64,000 bases of DNA from Anseranas semipalmata (lineage: Eukaryota; Chordata; Aves; Anseriformes; Anseranatidae). The stretch is from NCBI GenBank assembly GCA_013399115.1, contig VXAA01001094.1, positions 322,118 through 386,117 on the forward strand, written 5' to 3'. Shown here piece by piece: positions 21,331-32,900 of the stretch. The notes under the pieces were generated by a model, which did no database searches, had not been told where the DNA came from, and saw only the letters and a program-made list of their open reading frames with translations. The translations under genes were made by a program, and so were the position numbers. How positions within the stretch are numbered: position 1 is the first letter of the stretch; the number at the start of each line of letters is the position of its first letter.

Positions 21331-24300
21331 AGTAACAAAAGGGGTGGAGGATAAAGTAACAAAATACACGGTGATTAACAGATAAATACGTGGCTACCCA
21401 CATTAAACAAATTATTTGAAAAATAGTGTTATGTACCAATTATGTGGGAACATGCATTTAATAGTATTTTATATCTAAATGCTTTTTCTCTTTAAGGAAA
21501 AGTAAGAATCACACAAAATTTATTTGTATATACACACACTGTAGTCGTCTGTACCTAATCTTGCTTCCATGTCCCTGGGAGGGGTGAAACTGAAACAGAA
21601 AATGAGGCATTGGTGATATCTGGGTTTAGAACTTGGATCACAGTTCAAACTGTTTGCTCAGTGGAGAGCAGAAGGATCGGTTGTGTTGCAAAAAGATGGA
21701 CTTTTATTGATGGTTGTTCTCAGTGTAATATACAGAATCACCCTGCTTTTTGGAGAGTGTGGATATATGAACTTAGGTCAGTCAGGTGAACAGGAGAGCA
21801 GACAAATCTGTATTACCGTGTAAAGCCCAAACACAGGTGGAAAGGAAACTTCCCTTAAAATTAGTTTTCTGGGGATGGCAAGAGTTGGGACGGGGGAAAA
21901 GGGGGTTGGGACCTCCAGGAGTCACTATGGCACTGGGCATTTTGCCGTTTTCTTCCCACGCTGTTTGCTGTGGGCATCTTTGGAGCTCACATTTGGTGGC
22001 AGATTCTACAGGGGAGCTTATGAGCTCCCTGTAGATGAGGAGCACAGTCTCCCCATGTCTGTTGGATAGGCTTTCTGGCCTTTTTCCTATAACTAGTTGT
22101 TTTGATGTCAACATTGTGAAATCATTGAGACTAGATGGGACAAAAGATACGCCAAAGTTGTCTGAGGAGATCAAAAAGGATAATGTATTGCCATCTCTTT
22201 CAGTAAAGCTAATATTAGTCTCAGGTCTGCATTTGTTTTCTGTGGGCCATCTGCAGCAATTGAAGGCAATGTATAACCTGGTGGAGGAACATTGTCTGTT
22301 TGGCTGGGGCATGGCTCATCATTTGGTGAAGTAATTTTGAGATGGTCACATTTTTGTGGACAAGTGTGGGAGGCATGTGTGGTGCCGCAAACTTACTGTC
22401 TCATGTTTTACCATTCAAGTCTCCTGTTTGCTGATTATGTGATGGCTGAGGTTTCCTTCTTAGGTCTGGGGCTTCCTATTCTTTGCTCCGAAGAAAACAG
22501 CCATCCCCACTGCAATCCAGTCAGCGTTCAAGATATGTCCTCTAGGCTCGCTTTGTACACCCTGTGGTTGGCACCAACAAATTGCCGGCCCTCACGGGTT
22601 AGACACAGTGGGTGCCAGTGTGAGCATGGATGGTCATGGGCTCCTCTGAAATATGTGCTTCTGACGTGGCAGTGAGGAATTTAGACAGTAAATGAGGCCC
22701 TTGGTCCATGGTGGCAACAAGAGACCAGCGGTAAGCCAGGCTGGGGTGGAGAGCAGCCAGAGGCTGTGCGTGGGTGCCCACATTGGCCAAGGAGGGATGG
22801 GGAGAGACAGGCGGGTAGGCAGGGCTGGTAAAACGGGTGAGCAGTCAAGCGGCAGGCAAGAGCGTTTCTGCACCGGTCCCTTGGTGGATGAGTAATTGAG
22901 CGTGGGAGTGAGAGAGGTGACTTACCAGAGTGCCATTGCAGCAGCTCGGATTTCTGCGCTGTGTGCAAGGGTGCTGCTGTGCTTCTGTAGGTATCTGGGG
23001 CAGCATCGGTACCTGGATTCTTGTGCAAAGAATGGGTTAATCATATATATATATGACTATATACATATAAGCTTTGAAGTATTATATCACTTTGAGAAAT
23101 GCAATGCTTTTTGGGTAAGGGTTGGTATATAGTGACAGTAAAGAAATTTAAAGAGCATTCTTAAGAGTAGTGAGGTGCTGAATTACCCCAGGAGCAATTT
23201 TTTGTGGAAGCAGACAAATTTCCAATGCAAGTTGCATTAATTTTGCTGCCGTTGACTTTGAGTGGTGCTCTGACATAAGTCTCAACCTCATCTAAAGAAG
23301 GAGAAAGAGGCAATTGGGCTTCAGACGGTGGGATTCCTGCTGTGGGTCATCTCTCTGTAGCTTCCCTCCCTTTGTCTAATCGGAGGGTTTGGTTTGCCCT
23401 TTTTTGTCGTATAGCTGAAGGGACCATATGGGAACATCATCTATACATATCTGCTTCTTCTCTGACATAGTCTCTTTATTGAACTTGGATTTTTTAGTCA
23501 GTTCTATACTATTTCTATATTTTTTTTTGTTTGTTTATAGAGTATAAGTAAAGTGGCTCAGATTTCCTATAAGAAGGAATGCGGGTTGAAACATTATTCA
23601 CAAGAGGAGTCACAGCGAAGTAGCTACCAGCACTGACAACATGTAATTTGGCTTGAAAGTAGCCCTAATACTCCTCACCTTCATAGGTGAGAAGTATCTT
23701 TCCGATTAGTTCTGGTAAGTAATGATTTTGGTTTTGCCTAAGTATGGCTTGTTATGAGTTGCACTGATGGATTTCAGCATCATTGTTGGTCATTTTTTTG
23801 AAAAATTAACAGTCCTACTTCTTTTTCAACAAACGAGCTAAAGGGATATGGTTTGGGCTTTTTAAGGTCACTATGCATTTTTCCATTGAAAGGGAAATGA
23901 AAAGAAAAAGGGAAGGGAAAGAAAATGAAAAAATAAGAGTGTCTTTGCCATTAAGAATTTTTTTTCCATCCTTTTACTGGAGTATGTGTAGAAATGTATT
24001 TTATTTTTTTAACAGCCCCCAGCTTTTTTCTTTTTTTTTTTTTTGTGGAAAATATTTTAAGTATGAAAATATAATTTTTCATTTATTTAATTTTGGATGT
24101 TTTTTTCTTGCTATGAGCCCAGTTCACCAGTTGGGTCTACGTAGGTGGTATCTTGAATCCATTTTTGTGAGTGGATCTCTGCATAACAGTTGTCCTCTTC
24201 TTTTTTTGCAAGAGTGGGTTATAATGAGAGAACCGTCCAAAAGATACAGGATGGGCATAATTAAACTACTTAACCCAATAAAAATATGAAGAAAATGTGC

Positions 24301-24696
24301 ATCTCGTGCATACCAGGGAAACGCCAGGGAAAAAGTATCATCTTTTGAAAACTGGCTTGTAGAACGCAAAGAAAATGCCCAGGTTACTATAGTTTGGGGC
24401 AAATTTCTTGCTTCCTGTTGTAAATAATTGAAAAATCAGTTCCATTATGTACAGTCATGCATAACCGTTTCTTTCACAGTGTTGTTCTTGCCTTTTCATA
24501 GCTTTTTCTTGCATAGTACTTCAAAAATCCCTTAGCTGTCTTTCTCAGATTTTATCTGAGCACATATGTTTTTGTCATTAATTTCATTCTTATGCATTCA
24601 TCGTTTTACCAACTTTTGGTTGGCTTACAGTGTGTCTGTGGGCTGCATGTATCTTCTTATCAGTCCACGTTTGTTCAGTTTGTCTTGCAAGTGCAA
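21331..24696. other. Intronic sequence; AT dinucleotide and purine-rich patches only
   Basis: There is a short alternating AT patch (about 23042-23070), a purine-rich tract (about 23886-23940) and a T-rich tract (about 24022-24045). No gene or transposon is recognised. The overlapping opposite-strand open frames at 21782-22334 have no family signal. Confidence 0.45.
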
Positions 24697-24730
24697 CCCC
24701 CCCCCNNNNNNNNNNNNNNNNNNNNNCCCC
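24697..24730. other. Assembly gap (21 N) inside a poly-C run
   Basis: Nine C (24697-24705) precede 21 N (24706-24726) and four C follow (24727-24730). The gap sits within a C homopolymer, so the true length of this tract is unknown. Open frames crossing the gap are not real. Confidence 0.95.
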
Positions 24731-24754
24731 GAAGGATCCATTTGTATGGGTGTC

Positions 24755-24870
24755 AGTGTTATATTATGAAATTCATTGCCAAAGGATGTTGGTTGAGGCC
24801 AGAAGTATGAATGGGTTGAAAAAGGATGGAGTATAACACATCTATCGGTAGCTGTTAAACATGATGATCT
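24755..24870 (+). mobile_element. Old CR1-like LINE fragment
   Basis: TATGAAATTCATTGCCAAAG, then GATGTTGGTTGAGGCCAGAAG, then ATGAATGGGTTGAAAAAGGA resembles the late ORF2 region of old avian CR1 subfamilies ('...gccaaaggatgttgtgga...ggttcaaaaagg'). A diverged version of the '...ggctattaaacatgatg' 3' segment follows. It is highly decayed, and the subfamily and boundaries are uncertain. Confidence 0.5.
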
Positions 24871-25210
24871 GCATTTCCCAGGAAGTTGCTAAGCTTCTAA
24901 TGACTAGAAGAATATGCGCTAGGGTGCGGGTCCTTCTGCATCTTCTTTTTTTATGTTCATCTCTAAACATGTCCTACTGGCCAGCCTTGGAGACAAGATG
25001 CTGGGCTGTCTGAGTCTTTGCTCGAGTTCATTAAGGCTATTTCGTGGTCTCGCAAAACTGGATGCTGACTTGGTCTGCTTGGTGCTCCCCATTTTGTGGT
25101 ACAAGCAGCACAAAGCTCGCCAGCAACACCATGATGGAAACCTGTAGGGAAATGCTACCTATCCCTTGGTTTCTTGAGTGCAGAGTTCACATTTAAAAAA
25201 CTGAAAGAAC

Positions 25211-25360
25211 ACAGTGGTGGAGTCCCCATCCCTGGAGGTATTTAAGAGACATGTGGATGTGGCAGTAAGGGACATGGTTTAGTGATGGGACTTGATAGGT
25301 CGGGTTGATGGTTGGACTTGATGAACTTGAAGGTCTTTTCCAACCTAAATGATTTTATGA
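25211..25360 (+). mobile_element. CR1 LINE 3' end fragment
   Basis: Typical CR1 terminal blocks appear in order: GTGGTGGAGTCCCCATCCCT, GAGGTATTTAAGAGACATGT, GGTTGATGGTTGGACTTGAT and AAGGTCTTTTCCAACC. It ends in a degraded ATGATTTTATGA tail. The copy is severely 5'-truncated. Confidence 0.9.
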
Positions 25361-25585
25361 GGTAACCACCAGTTGAAAAGAATTATGGTTTTGAACCTAC
25401 TGTGGTCTCTGAGATGACACCTGAAAGAACATTTCCTTGCGTACTGGATTGGCTCTCAGGTGAGCCAGCGCAGTTTCTTCTTGATGAATTCATCATGCAC
25501 CTGAGGGAAGGATTTAGCTGTTTTGTGATGAACCATTCAGTGCTCAACAGAAGTGAGGAGTCATTTGTGGCTATACGTAACCTTC

Positions 25586-25740
25586 TATCCAAAGTACTTC
25601 ACAGGCAACTGGAGACCAAGAAAGCCTAGAAGGTAGCTGCTTGCTTTGCACAGGGATAAGCTGAGGCATGTGAGTAAATAAGTGTGACTTACTCAGTATC
25701 AACTAACAGACTGAAGGATCAGTCTCAGCCTTCAGTGGCT
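25586..25740 (-). mobile_element. MIR-like ancient SINE relic, antisense
   Basis: AAAGTACTTCACAGGCAACT followed by GCACAGGGATAAGCTGAGGC and GTGTGACTTACTCAG matches, in order, the antisense core-SINE pattern 'aaagcactttacaa...gatgaggaaactgaggc...aagtgacttgcccaag'. Divergence is high, and it is sandwiched between two CR1 copies. Confidence 0.5.
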
Positions 25741-25835
25741 GTGTAGTTTGATGAAACATTTTAAATGGGGAGATCCTTCAGCTTTTTAGCTTGTTGTAGA
25801 GCAGTGTTGGGAGACTTTATTGGAAGTGGTCCCTT

Positions 25836-26225
25836 CACAGAATCACAGAATCTCAGAATTGTAGGGGTTGGAAGGGACCTCCAGAGATCATCGGGTCCAA
25901 CCCCCCTGCCACAGCAGGTTCCCTAGAGCACGTTGCACAGGTAGGCGTCTAGATGGGTCTTGAATATCTCCAGACAAGGACATTCCACAACCTCCCTGGG
26001 CAGCCTGTTCCAGTGCTCCGTCACCCTCACCGTGAAGAAGTTCTTTCGCATATTGGTGCGGAACTTCCTATGCTCCATTTTGTGGCCATTGCCCCTTGTC
26101 CTGTCCCCACAGACCATTGAAAAGAGGTTGGCCATATCCCTGTGTCCCCCCCCCACTGCAGATATCTATGTACATTGATAAGGTCCCCTCTCAGTCTTCT
26201 TTTCTCTAGGCTGAACAGACCCAGG
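25836..26225 (-). mobile_element. CR1 LINE 3' fragment with ORF2 C-terminus, antisense
   Basis: On the minus strand this encodes the well-known CR1 ORF2 C-terminus: RGNGHKMEHRKF, then FFTVRVTEHWNRLPREVVE, then LEIFKTHLDAYLCNVL and a stop. The upstream segment LGLFSLEKRRLRGDLI is also present but in a different frame (inside the open frame at 26027-26287). The frame changes near a run of nine or more C on the plus strand (about 26147-26155). The plus strand opens with AATCACAGAATCTCAGAATT, the reverse complement of the CR1 terminal repeats. This is a dead, 5'-truncated copy. Confidence 0.95.
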
Positions 26226-27431
26226 TAAACTTGGCTGTGACCCAGGTCACTTGCCTGCTGCTGGTCTCTGTTTCTGGGAGGGTTCATGCAGGCGTTGCCT
26301 TAGGGCAGGCTGTCATCAGGGCAGGAGTTTGTGAACACACTGCCATGGACACACGGCTACAGTTTTTTGTGAATTCACTCTCATAAGCAATTTTCCCACA
26401 TGAAAACTGCAGAGAGCAGGGTTGCCAGCCTTTGTTTTGTGTGTATTTCAAGAGCAGAAATGAACAAAGAAAGATCAAACTCCTCAGGTCCTTGTTTTTG
26501 TCAGCCAAGACATTTAGTATTTTTGTTCTTTGCTTTTGGGTTTGGAGCCTGCAAGTTTCTTTTTTGTTCTGAGCTTTCTTTTAGAAGGCTAGAAAAGTAC
26601 AAGTATATATATAATTTAATACAAAAAAAAAAAAAAAAAGAGTTGGTTTGAGTTCATTGGCTGATTTCAGGATATTCAATATATGAAAACAAAATGTATT
26701 ATAAGACTCATGATAAAACTCCTCAATTCTGTAAAGAGATGAAGTGTAACAGTGATTGTACAAGGGCACCAGCTGCACTGTGACTGCAGGAAAACCCTTC
26801 CTGTTGGTCAGCTGGGCAGATTCTGCACCAGGCAATGAGAAATATGTAGGTGCCAATAACAGTATTTCACTTCTAGACCTGTTCATTAAAGGTCCGTGAG
26901 CGTATACCTAAATGGTAGGCTATAGGCCTATAAAAAGTAAACACACTATTAATACTGGCTTTATGTTATGAGAACACACACAAGTGGTAACCTTTTGAGG
27001 CAAGATTGTTTGGTTTGGACATACCTACAATTAGAAAAAAAAAAAGTGCAAACAGCTGTTTCAAGGTTTTGTTTTGCTTTGAGTAAAAGTATCCAGTCCT
27101 AGTTCAGGGTTGTTTTATGCCAAGTTCTGGTTCAAGTCTGGAAGGAGACCTTACAACTGATTTAGAAAGTCCTGAAATGACTCTTCAAGCTGGTGCCAGC
27201 ACAAACTGTGATGGCACCTGTGGATGCTGCTGACCCCTGGGTGTAGGGGATGGGGTTTTGGTCCCACCGTGGGGTGAGCAGAGCCTCCCTGGAGAGATCC
27301 TGGTGCCCCTGCAGAGCCTCAGTACTGTGACAAGGCTGCTTCGGCTGGCCCCAGTCCATGCACTGTGCGTTGTGTTTTGGGTGCAACGCTGTGTTTTCAT
27401 GTGTTTTTTTGGATCCTGCAAGAATGTGCTT

Positions 27432-27432
<1 letters not shown>
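26226..27432. other. Intronic sequence; poly-A tract
   Basis: A17 occurs at 26623-26639 after a TATATATA patch. No retrocopy is recognised upstream of it. Nothing else is identified. Confidence 0.5.

Positions 27433-27484
<52 letters not shown>
27433..27484. repeat. (GT)26 microsatellite
   Basis: There are 26 uninterrupted GT units, 52 bp, followed by a G-rich run. It is likely polymorphic and can adopt Z-DNA. The open frames through it with runs of His/Thr or Val/Cys are translation artefacts of the repeat. Confidence 0.98.
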
Positions 27485-27485
<1 letters not shown>

Positions 27486-29272
27486 GGGGGGGGTTGTCAA
27501 GTGAGTTGATGACTGGGAATCTACTGACATGAGAGAGATACTGATACTTGAGCTGCTGGGACCTGGATTCTAAATATTTGTCTTGGAAAACGTGAATCAT
27601 GGTGATGCTAGATATTACTAATAGGAGTGCCTTTTAATTATGTTGACTTCAGTTAAATAGAAGGACATAAAGTTTGGGTAAGGAAAAAAAAAGTTCCTCA
27701 GATACTCTTTCGTTCTTGCAAAACAAATTTAGTTAACCGTATTTGTGCCTCCTTCTATGTTTGCTGTCCACTAACAAGCGAATATGCTGGCACGGGTGCT
27801 GGTAAAGGGGTTAAAACTTGGCTGAATGAGGGATAGTAAAAAGGGAATTTAGAATTAGAACATGTTTGTATTGGAAAATTGTTAGAGCAAAACGGGAGAA
27901 AGAAACATTCCTATCCTGCAGCCTGTGAAAATTTCCATATTGCTGATGCTAAGCATGAGAGCATAAGATTTTTAGTAGGGTTGTACATGTGAATGACAAG
28001 AAGCTGCAGGTTTAGCATCTGCTAGGCAAGCCAGTAGGTCGGACAGTGAACAGTTGCTGTGAGCTGTCAGTCTGCAGCTGACAGCCCCGGGAAATTAGTT
28101 GGGGAAAGCACTGGGGTGGGTGATGCCAACTAACAGCTTTGAGAAGTTCACAAACTACTCATTGACAACTGGCAAATGGAGGTTGGCAAAAGGAGAAATA
28201 TCTTTTGGCTAGGTGAATCCCTGTAGGGTCAGTAATTCCGAGAACAGCAGCTCTCCAGGGGAAGCACTTGCAACTAAATGTTAGTTCAAGAGATTATTTT
28301 TTTTGTCTTTCACAAGATAAAATTTGGAAAGACACCTTTCATGGTGAATTTCAGGAAAAGCGAGTGTGATGTGAATTGTTATGGCACCAACCCTAAGTGA
28401 CTATTTCTAATACTTAATGTTTCTCATAAAATTCCACTACATGCAAAGCATCTCTCGGAGCTATCAAACTATCACGTTTAGGTTGAACTGGCTCACGCTC
28501 GCTCTTCCTGCCTTACCCAGGAGGTATCTGCAGTGAAGTGCACGTCGTTCCTCTACTGCCTGGGCCGGTGGACTTCCAGGAGGCAGGATGTGCTTCTCCC
28601 ACCTGCTTCTCCGAGGTGCTTCTGACAGGTTATCTCAGACCGTCAGTTTTGTTGTGGCCATTTATTATTTCTGCGTGTTCAGAACAGACGTGATGCAAGT
28701 TTGTTTCGTGGTTTGGGGGATGCAAACGGTGATGTTGACTTTGGAGAACTCCACTGTATACATATCCATATTGCATAAAGATAAATCCACTGTAAATCAG
28801 GTGCATTAGCTTGAGGAAATACTTGTCAAGAGCAAGTAGGAATGCCAGCAGCTGAGCCTGAATTGTTTCACTGGAGATGTACTGGGCTGCTGAATGTGGC
28901 AGCCCAGGAGGAACGTGGCTGCATGGAGCTGCCCTCCCCTGTGGCAGGAGGTGCTGGGACTTTTGGGGTCCCCAGTCCCTGCACAGGTATAACCAGAGGA
29001 TCTTAACCATCGTCCCCAGCTGCACAAAGAGCACATCCAACTTAGTCCAAAACCATGCTTGAGAGAAATGAAAATTTCCTGACAACTGGAAATCCTGTTT
29101 TTCCGCCAGCTCTGTACCTGGCTCTGATTTCATCTCCTAATGGAAACAACCTGCAAGATCCTAATTACTGGCTGACAGCTTGGGACAGAAGAGGTAATGG
29201 CGCTGTTAAACGCAGGAAGCGGATTTCGTCAGTGCTTTGTCAACTGTCCTGCCTACTCATTCATGTGAGGCG

Positions 29273-29282
29273 ATGACTCAGC
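29273..29282. promoter_or_regulatory. NF-E2 / antioxidant-response-element-like site
   Basis: ATGACTCAGC is an exact match to the core shared by NF-E2, MAF-NRF2 and ARE sites (reverse complement GCTGAGTCAT). It also contains an AP-1 core. Mammalian Bmp6 is reported to be induced through NRF2 in liver endothelial cells, which motivates noting it. A 10-bp match may occur by chance in 64 kb, so this is a candidate only. Confidence 0.3.
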
Positions 29283-29935
29283 CCAGGATCCGTAGTCCTG
29301 CCCCAGGTCTCTGCCCCGGACCAGATCACTCTGCAGTATGGCTGCGATCTGGATCCACTCCAAACAGACAACGTGGGATTTAACGCTACCTTGGTGCTTT
29401 TATGTTGGCGTTATGTTGCCTGTAGGAGGCACAGGCTGACAGATGACTTGTCCGGGAGCCTGCCAATACAAAGTCAAATCGGTAGCAAAGAGAGGAGCAA
29501 GCTTAAACTGCCAGAGGAAATTTTTACTATATCTTGGTTCTTTGTCACATTTTTGATTTGGTAGTAGCAGATTTTTAAAGCTGGATTCACCGTACCAACA
29601 AACCGCAGCATCAGCGTTAATATCAATTTTTCGGCCTCATTCCCTCTTTCTTTATTAGCCCGATCTTTTTGCAGATCTGATCTGGAGCTTGGCTCCACAG
29701 ATGCTTCTCTCGGCACAACGAGGGGCTGATAACAGCCATCAGAGGTGAGGGAATGTCTGGAATGGCATCCTGGAAGCAGAAAGGCAGACAGAAACCTCCA
29801 CGTTGTCTCCGCTACCAAAGGATGCGGGATGTGGGACTGCCCTCTCAGGCCAGGATCTGCTGGCCTTGTTCCCTAGGTGGCCTCAGAGGTGCTTCTTCTG
29901 GTGCTGGCTGTTACTCTTTTCAAAATACAGCTTGT

Positions 29936-29977
29936 CTTTCCTTCTTCTTCTTCTTCTTTTTTTTTTTTCCTTCCCCC
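29936..29977. repeat. (TTC)n and poly-T pyrimidine tract
   Basis: About seven TTC units run into about a dozen T, followed by C/T-rich sequence. It is low-complexity sequence. Confidence 0.8.
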
Positions 29978-32900
29978 TTTTCGTGTTTCAAAACAGTTCT
30001 GCACCTATTATTTCCTGCTGGTATTCTTGACCGTTTATCATTAGAGGCACAATTTATGTATTTGTTTTGAAGCCCAGCCTACAGGTTCTGTCATGTTCTG
30101 ATGAACCTGAGAAGGTTAACGTATACTATTTAGTAATACTATCTAGTGCCTCTAAGTGTTTTTTGCAAGACCTTGGTTTTGCAATGTTTTCATAAAAAAG
30201 TAACCCCAGGTGTTCTCGGTTAAATCTCTGTCCCAGAAAATAGTGGGAAGTGATGGCCTGCATACCCTCCAGAATTCCCCATCCCTTTCTGTATGTGTGC
30301 ACATATACACACCTACGTGTACACTTGGTTTGTGTAGCAGCCACATTGTTACATGATTTCATCGCAGCTCTTGAGAATGACTGCCTTTCCTGCTTTCTGC
30401 ATTGCCAAAAAATCTAGTTGTTTTTGTCATTTTAAGGAAAGATTAAATGTAGGTATACCTAATATAGATACTGCACATACGAGTATATGTCAAAAAAAGG
30501 GGGCGGGGGATGAAGTACAGCTGTGCGGAGGGCAGAGAGTTGCTTTTTGTGTTGGAAGGGCCACTGCAGGACTGATATGTTAAAAGGAAAAAGAAAACAA
30601 AATACACAAAGAAAACCTCTGCGGTTCGAAGACCCTCCGAGCTTTGCTCACATCTCTTCTCCAGGTCTGGGTGAGAAGAGGCTCAGAGATTTGTTGTCTC
30701 TTAACTTCTTTTAAGAGGGTTTCCTTTAAAAATCTGTTTATGGTTGGGGAGGACATGCCTGAAAAAACATTTGCACATAAAACAGCTGTTAAGTGAATCT
30801 CCACACACTGAGATCAAGAGAACGTGAAGAAATATGTACTCCCAAGGATCTCTCTGCCAACTTGGAGCCTCCTTCAGAAAATAAATACAATCTCCCTACA
30901 AGTCTCTGGTAACTTAGTTACTGAAAAATAAATTGAGCTACTTAGACCCTTGAACCATCTTTTTATTTTTTTCCTCCCTCCCGCTAAGTCTGAAGCAAAT
31001 GCATAAAATTGTGTTGGAATGATGCACGCTGAAGCCAAATAGATTGATTTTAATGTTTCTTCGGTATGTTGTCAGCTAGTCAAGCGCAGGCAGCGGCAGA
31101 GCCGTCCGTGTGCGAACTAATCACTTCCAGTAGTGCAGCCGTCCTTCCAGCAGTAAATTAAAATGCCGCCGAGCCCTCTTTAGACCTTCCCTCAATGCCA
31201 CTCGCGAAACAGAGCATCATCCTGGGGGACTCTCGGAGGTGTAGGATGGTGTTATCAAGGACTTTTCTTCATTTATGGTTTAATTCCTCTTTTCTTCTTT
31301 TGCATGCCCCACGTGCGGTAGGGGAAGGCTCGCTGTGGAGGCACAGCTCACTGTCCTCTATTTTCATTTGGTTTGTTTTGGGGAGCCAGTTAGTGCCGGC
31401 GTGCATCATCTCAGGGTGGCTACAAAGCCCGGGTCCCCTGCTGCAAAGCCGTGTCCCTTTAAAACCCCCCACCGCATCTCGGGAAGGTTGGTGGTGCGCT
31501 ACAGATGTTTTTACAGTTCGTTTCCAAACAGCTGCTTTTCCCTTCTTTCGTCTGTTTTTCCTTTATTTATCAAACCCCTCAGGACAGCTCACGGCTCGCA
31601 GCCCTGGCAGTGGCTTCCTCTGTGAAAGCCCTCGCACGGGGCCCCGGGATGGAGCCGGAGGCAGCACCTGCTACCCCAGCGGGGCTTCGGCTCAGCAGGT
31701 TGCAGCCCTCGTACCCCGGGAAGGAGATGGGCAAGCGCTCCTCCACGGCGGCGGGAGCCTCAGGGGCACACCATTTTAGCAATCTTTATCCCGCTTCTGG
31801 CACTTAAATGGATTAAAATCCCTGCATCCCTCATCCTGGGGGAGAGCGCTCTCGCCGGCTGCCCTGGCACACCCCTGATGCGCAGAGCTTTGTCCAATGT
31901 TGATACTTAAATGTTTAGATCCCAGGTAATAGGAAGCAGGAAGAATGAAAACAAGCCGTAGAGCCCTATTTGGCCAGCGGTCAAAAATCTGATGGCAGTT
32001 GCGACTCGAGCCTTGGCTCACGAGCAAGATTTTTTCCCATTCATATACTCTTTCAGCAGACAGATTTCTGCGGACGGTTTAAGGGGGGGAAAAAAAAAGT
32101 CCGGAGATGAATCCTTTCTCCACCCGCTCTTTAACCACATTGTTTGTTCCTTAACTTGTTCACAAAATCTGAAGTGAATATGCTCCATCTGCTGCTTTTC
32201 TTTTTACTTTTCCTTCATTTCAGAGGAACGCAGGCAGGCGTGTGCTGCAGGGGGCTGCTGGCTCCTTGCCACCCGGCTTGGTTGTGTCCTGCAAGGCCAA
32301 TAAACCTGGGTTTGCCTTTTTTCTAAACAAGGCTTCCAATTTTCTGAGTCCAGGTTTCAAAGACCACCTGGATCGGAGGGCACTGGGGGAGTTTGTGGAG
32401 GGTTGGGTCTGGCTTTGTTAGCTCGGAGGGGCTGTCAGCCATTTCGTCATCACATTGTCAAGTCTAGGCAAATAATTATTGGTGACAAGTTAGCAACTCC
32501 AAGAAATAAGGTTAATTTTTCAGCACGGATTCTTGGTGGATAAGGAAAGAAGATTAAATGAGCTTGCATTTTGCACAACTCTTTCATAGAAGGGCTCCAC
32601 TTGTTGCCCCTCTCGCTGAGTTCAATTAACTGCACAGTCTTGCAAAACCAAGCACAAGATGCTGCAATTTTCTTTTAATAAATTGCCGCAATGGTCGGGC
32701 TTTTTGCAGAACATGTGGAGCAGCATTGGGCATAGAAGGAAAAAGCACTGAGAGATTTCTGGAGACCCTCAGTAGAGGCTGTGGTTGAGGTCTCTGCTCC
32801 CAAGGGTCCTGCCTTATCCAGAGAAATGCACAGGTTTGGTTGCTATCAAAAAACTGCGCTGAAGATGCTTTTGGACTTAGGGAGAAACATGCCCAGCAGT

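Noticed and set aside
24566..24836. Open frames spanning the N gap
   Set aside because: They exist only because N codons are read through; the real sequence is unknown.
25923..26156. Apparent 77-residue minus-strand gene
   Set aside because: It is the C-terminal tail of a dead CR1 LINE ORF2, not a host gene.
26623..26639. Poly-A tract as the tail of a processed pseudogene
   Set aside because: No cDNA-like body or target-site duplication is recognisable upstream.
27162..27530. Open frames with long His-Thr or Val-Cys runs
   Set aside because: These are translations of the (GT)26 microsatellite.
31195..31779. 194-codon plus-strand open frame
   Set aside because: It lies in a GC-richer block where several other frames are also open. 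No domain or conserved motif.
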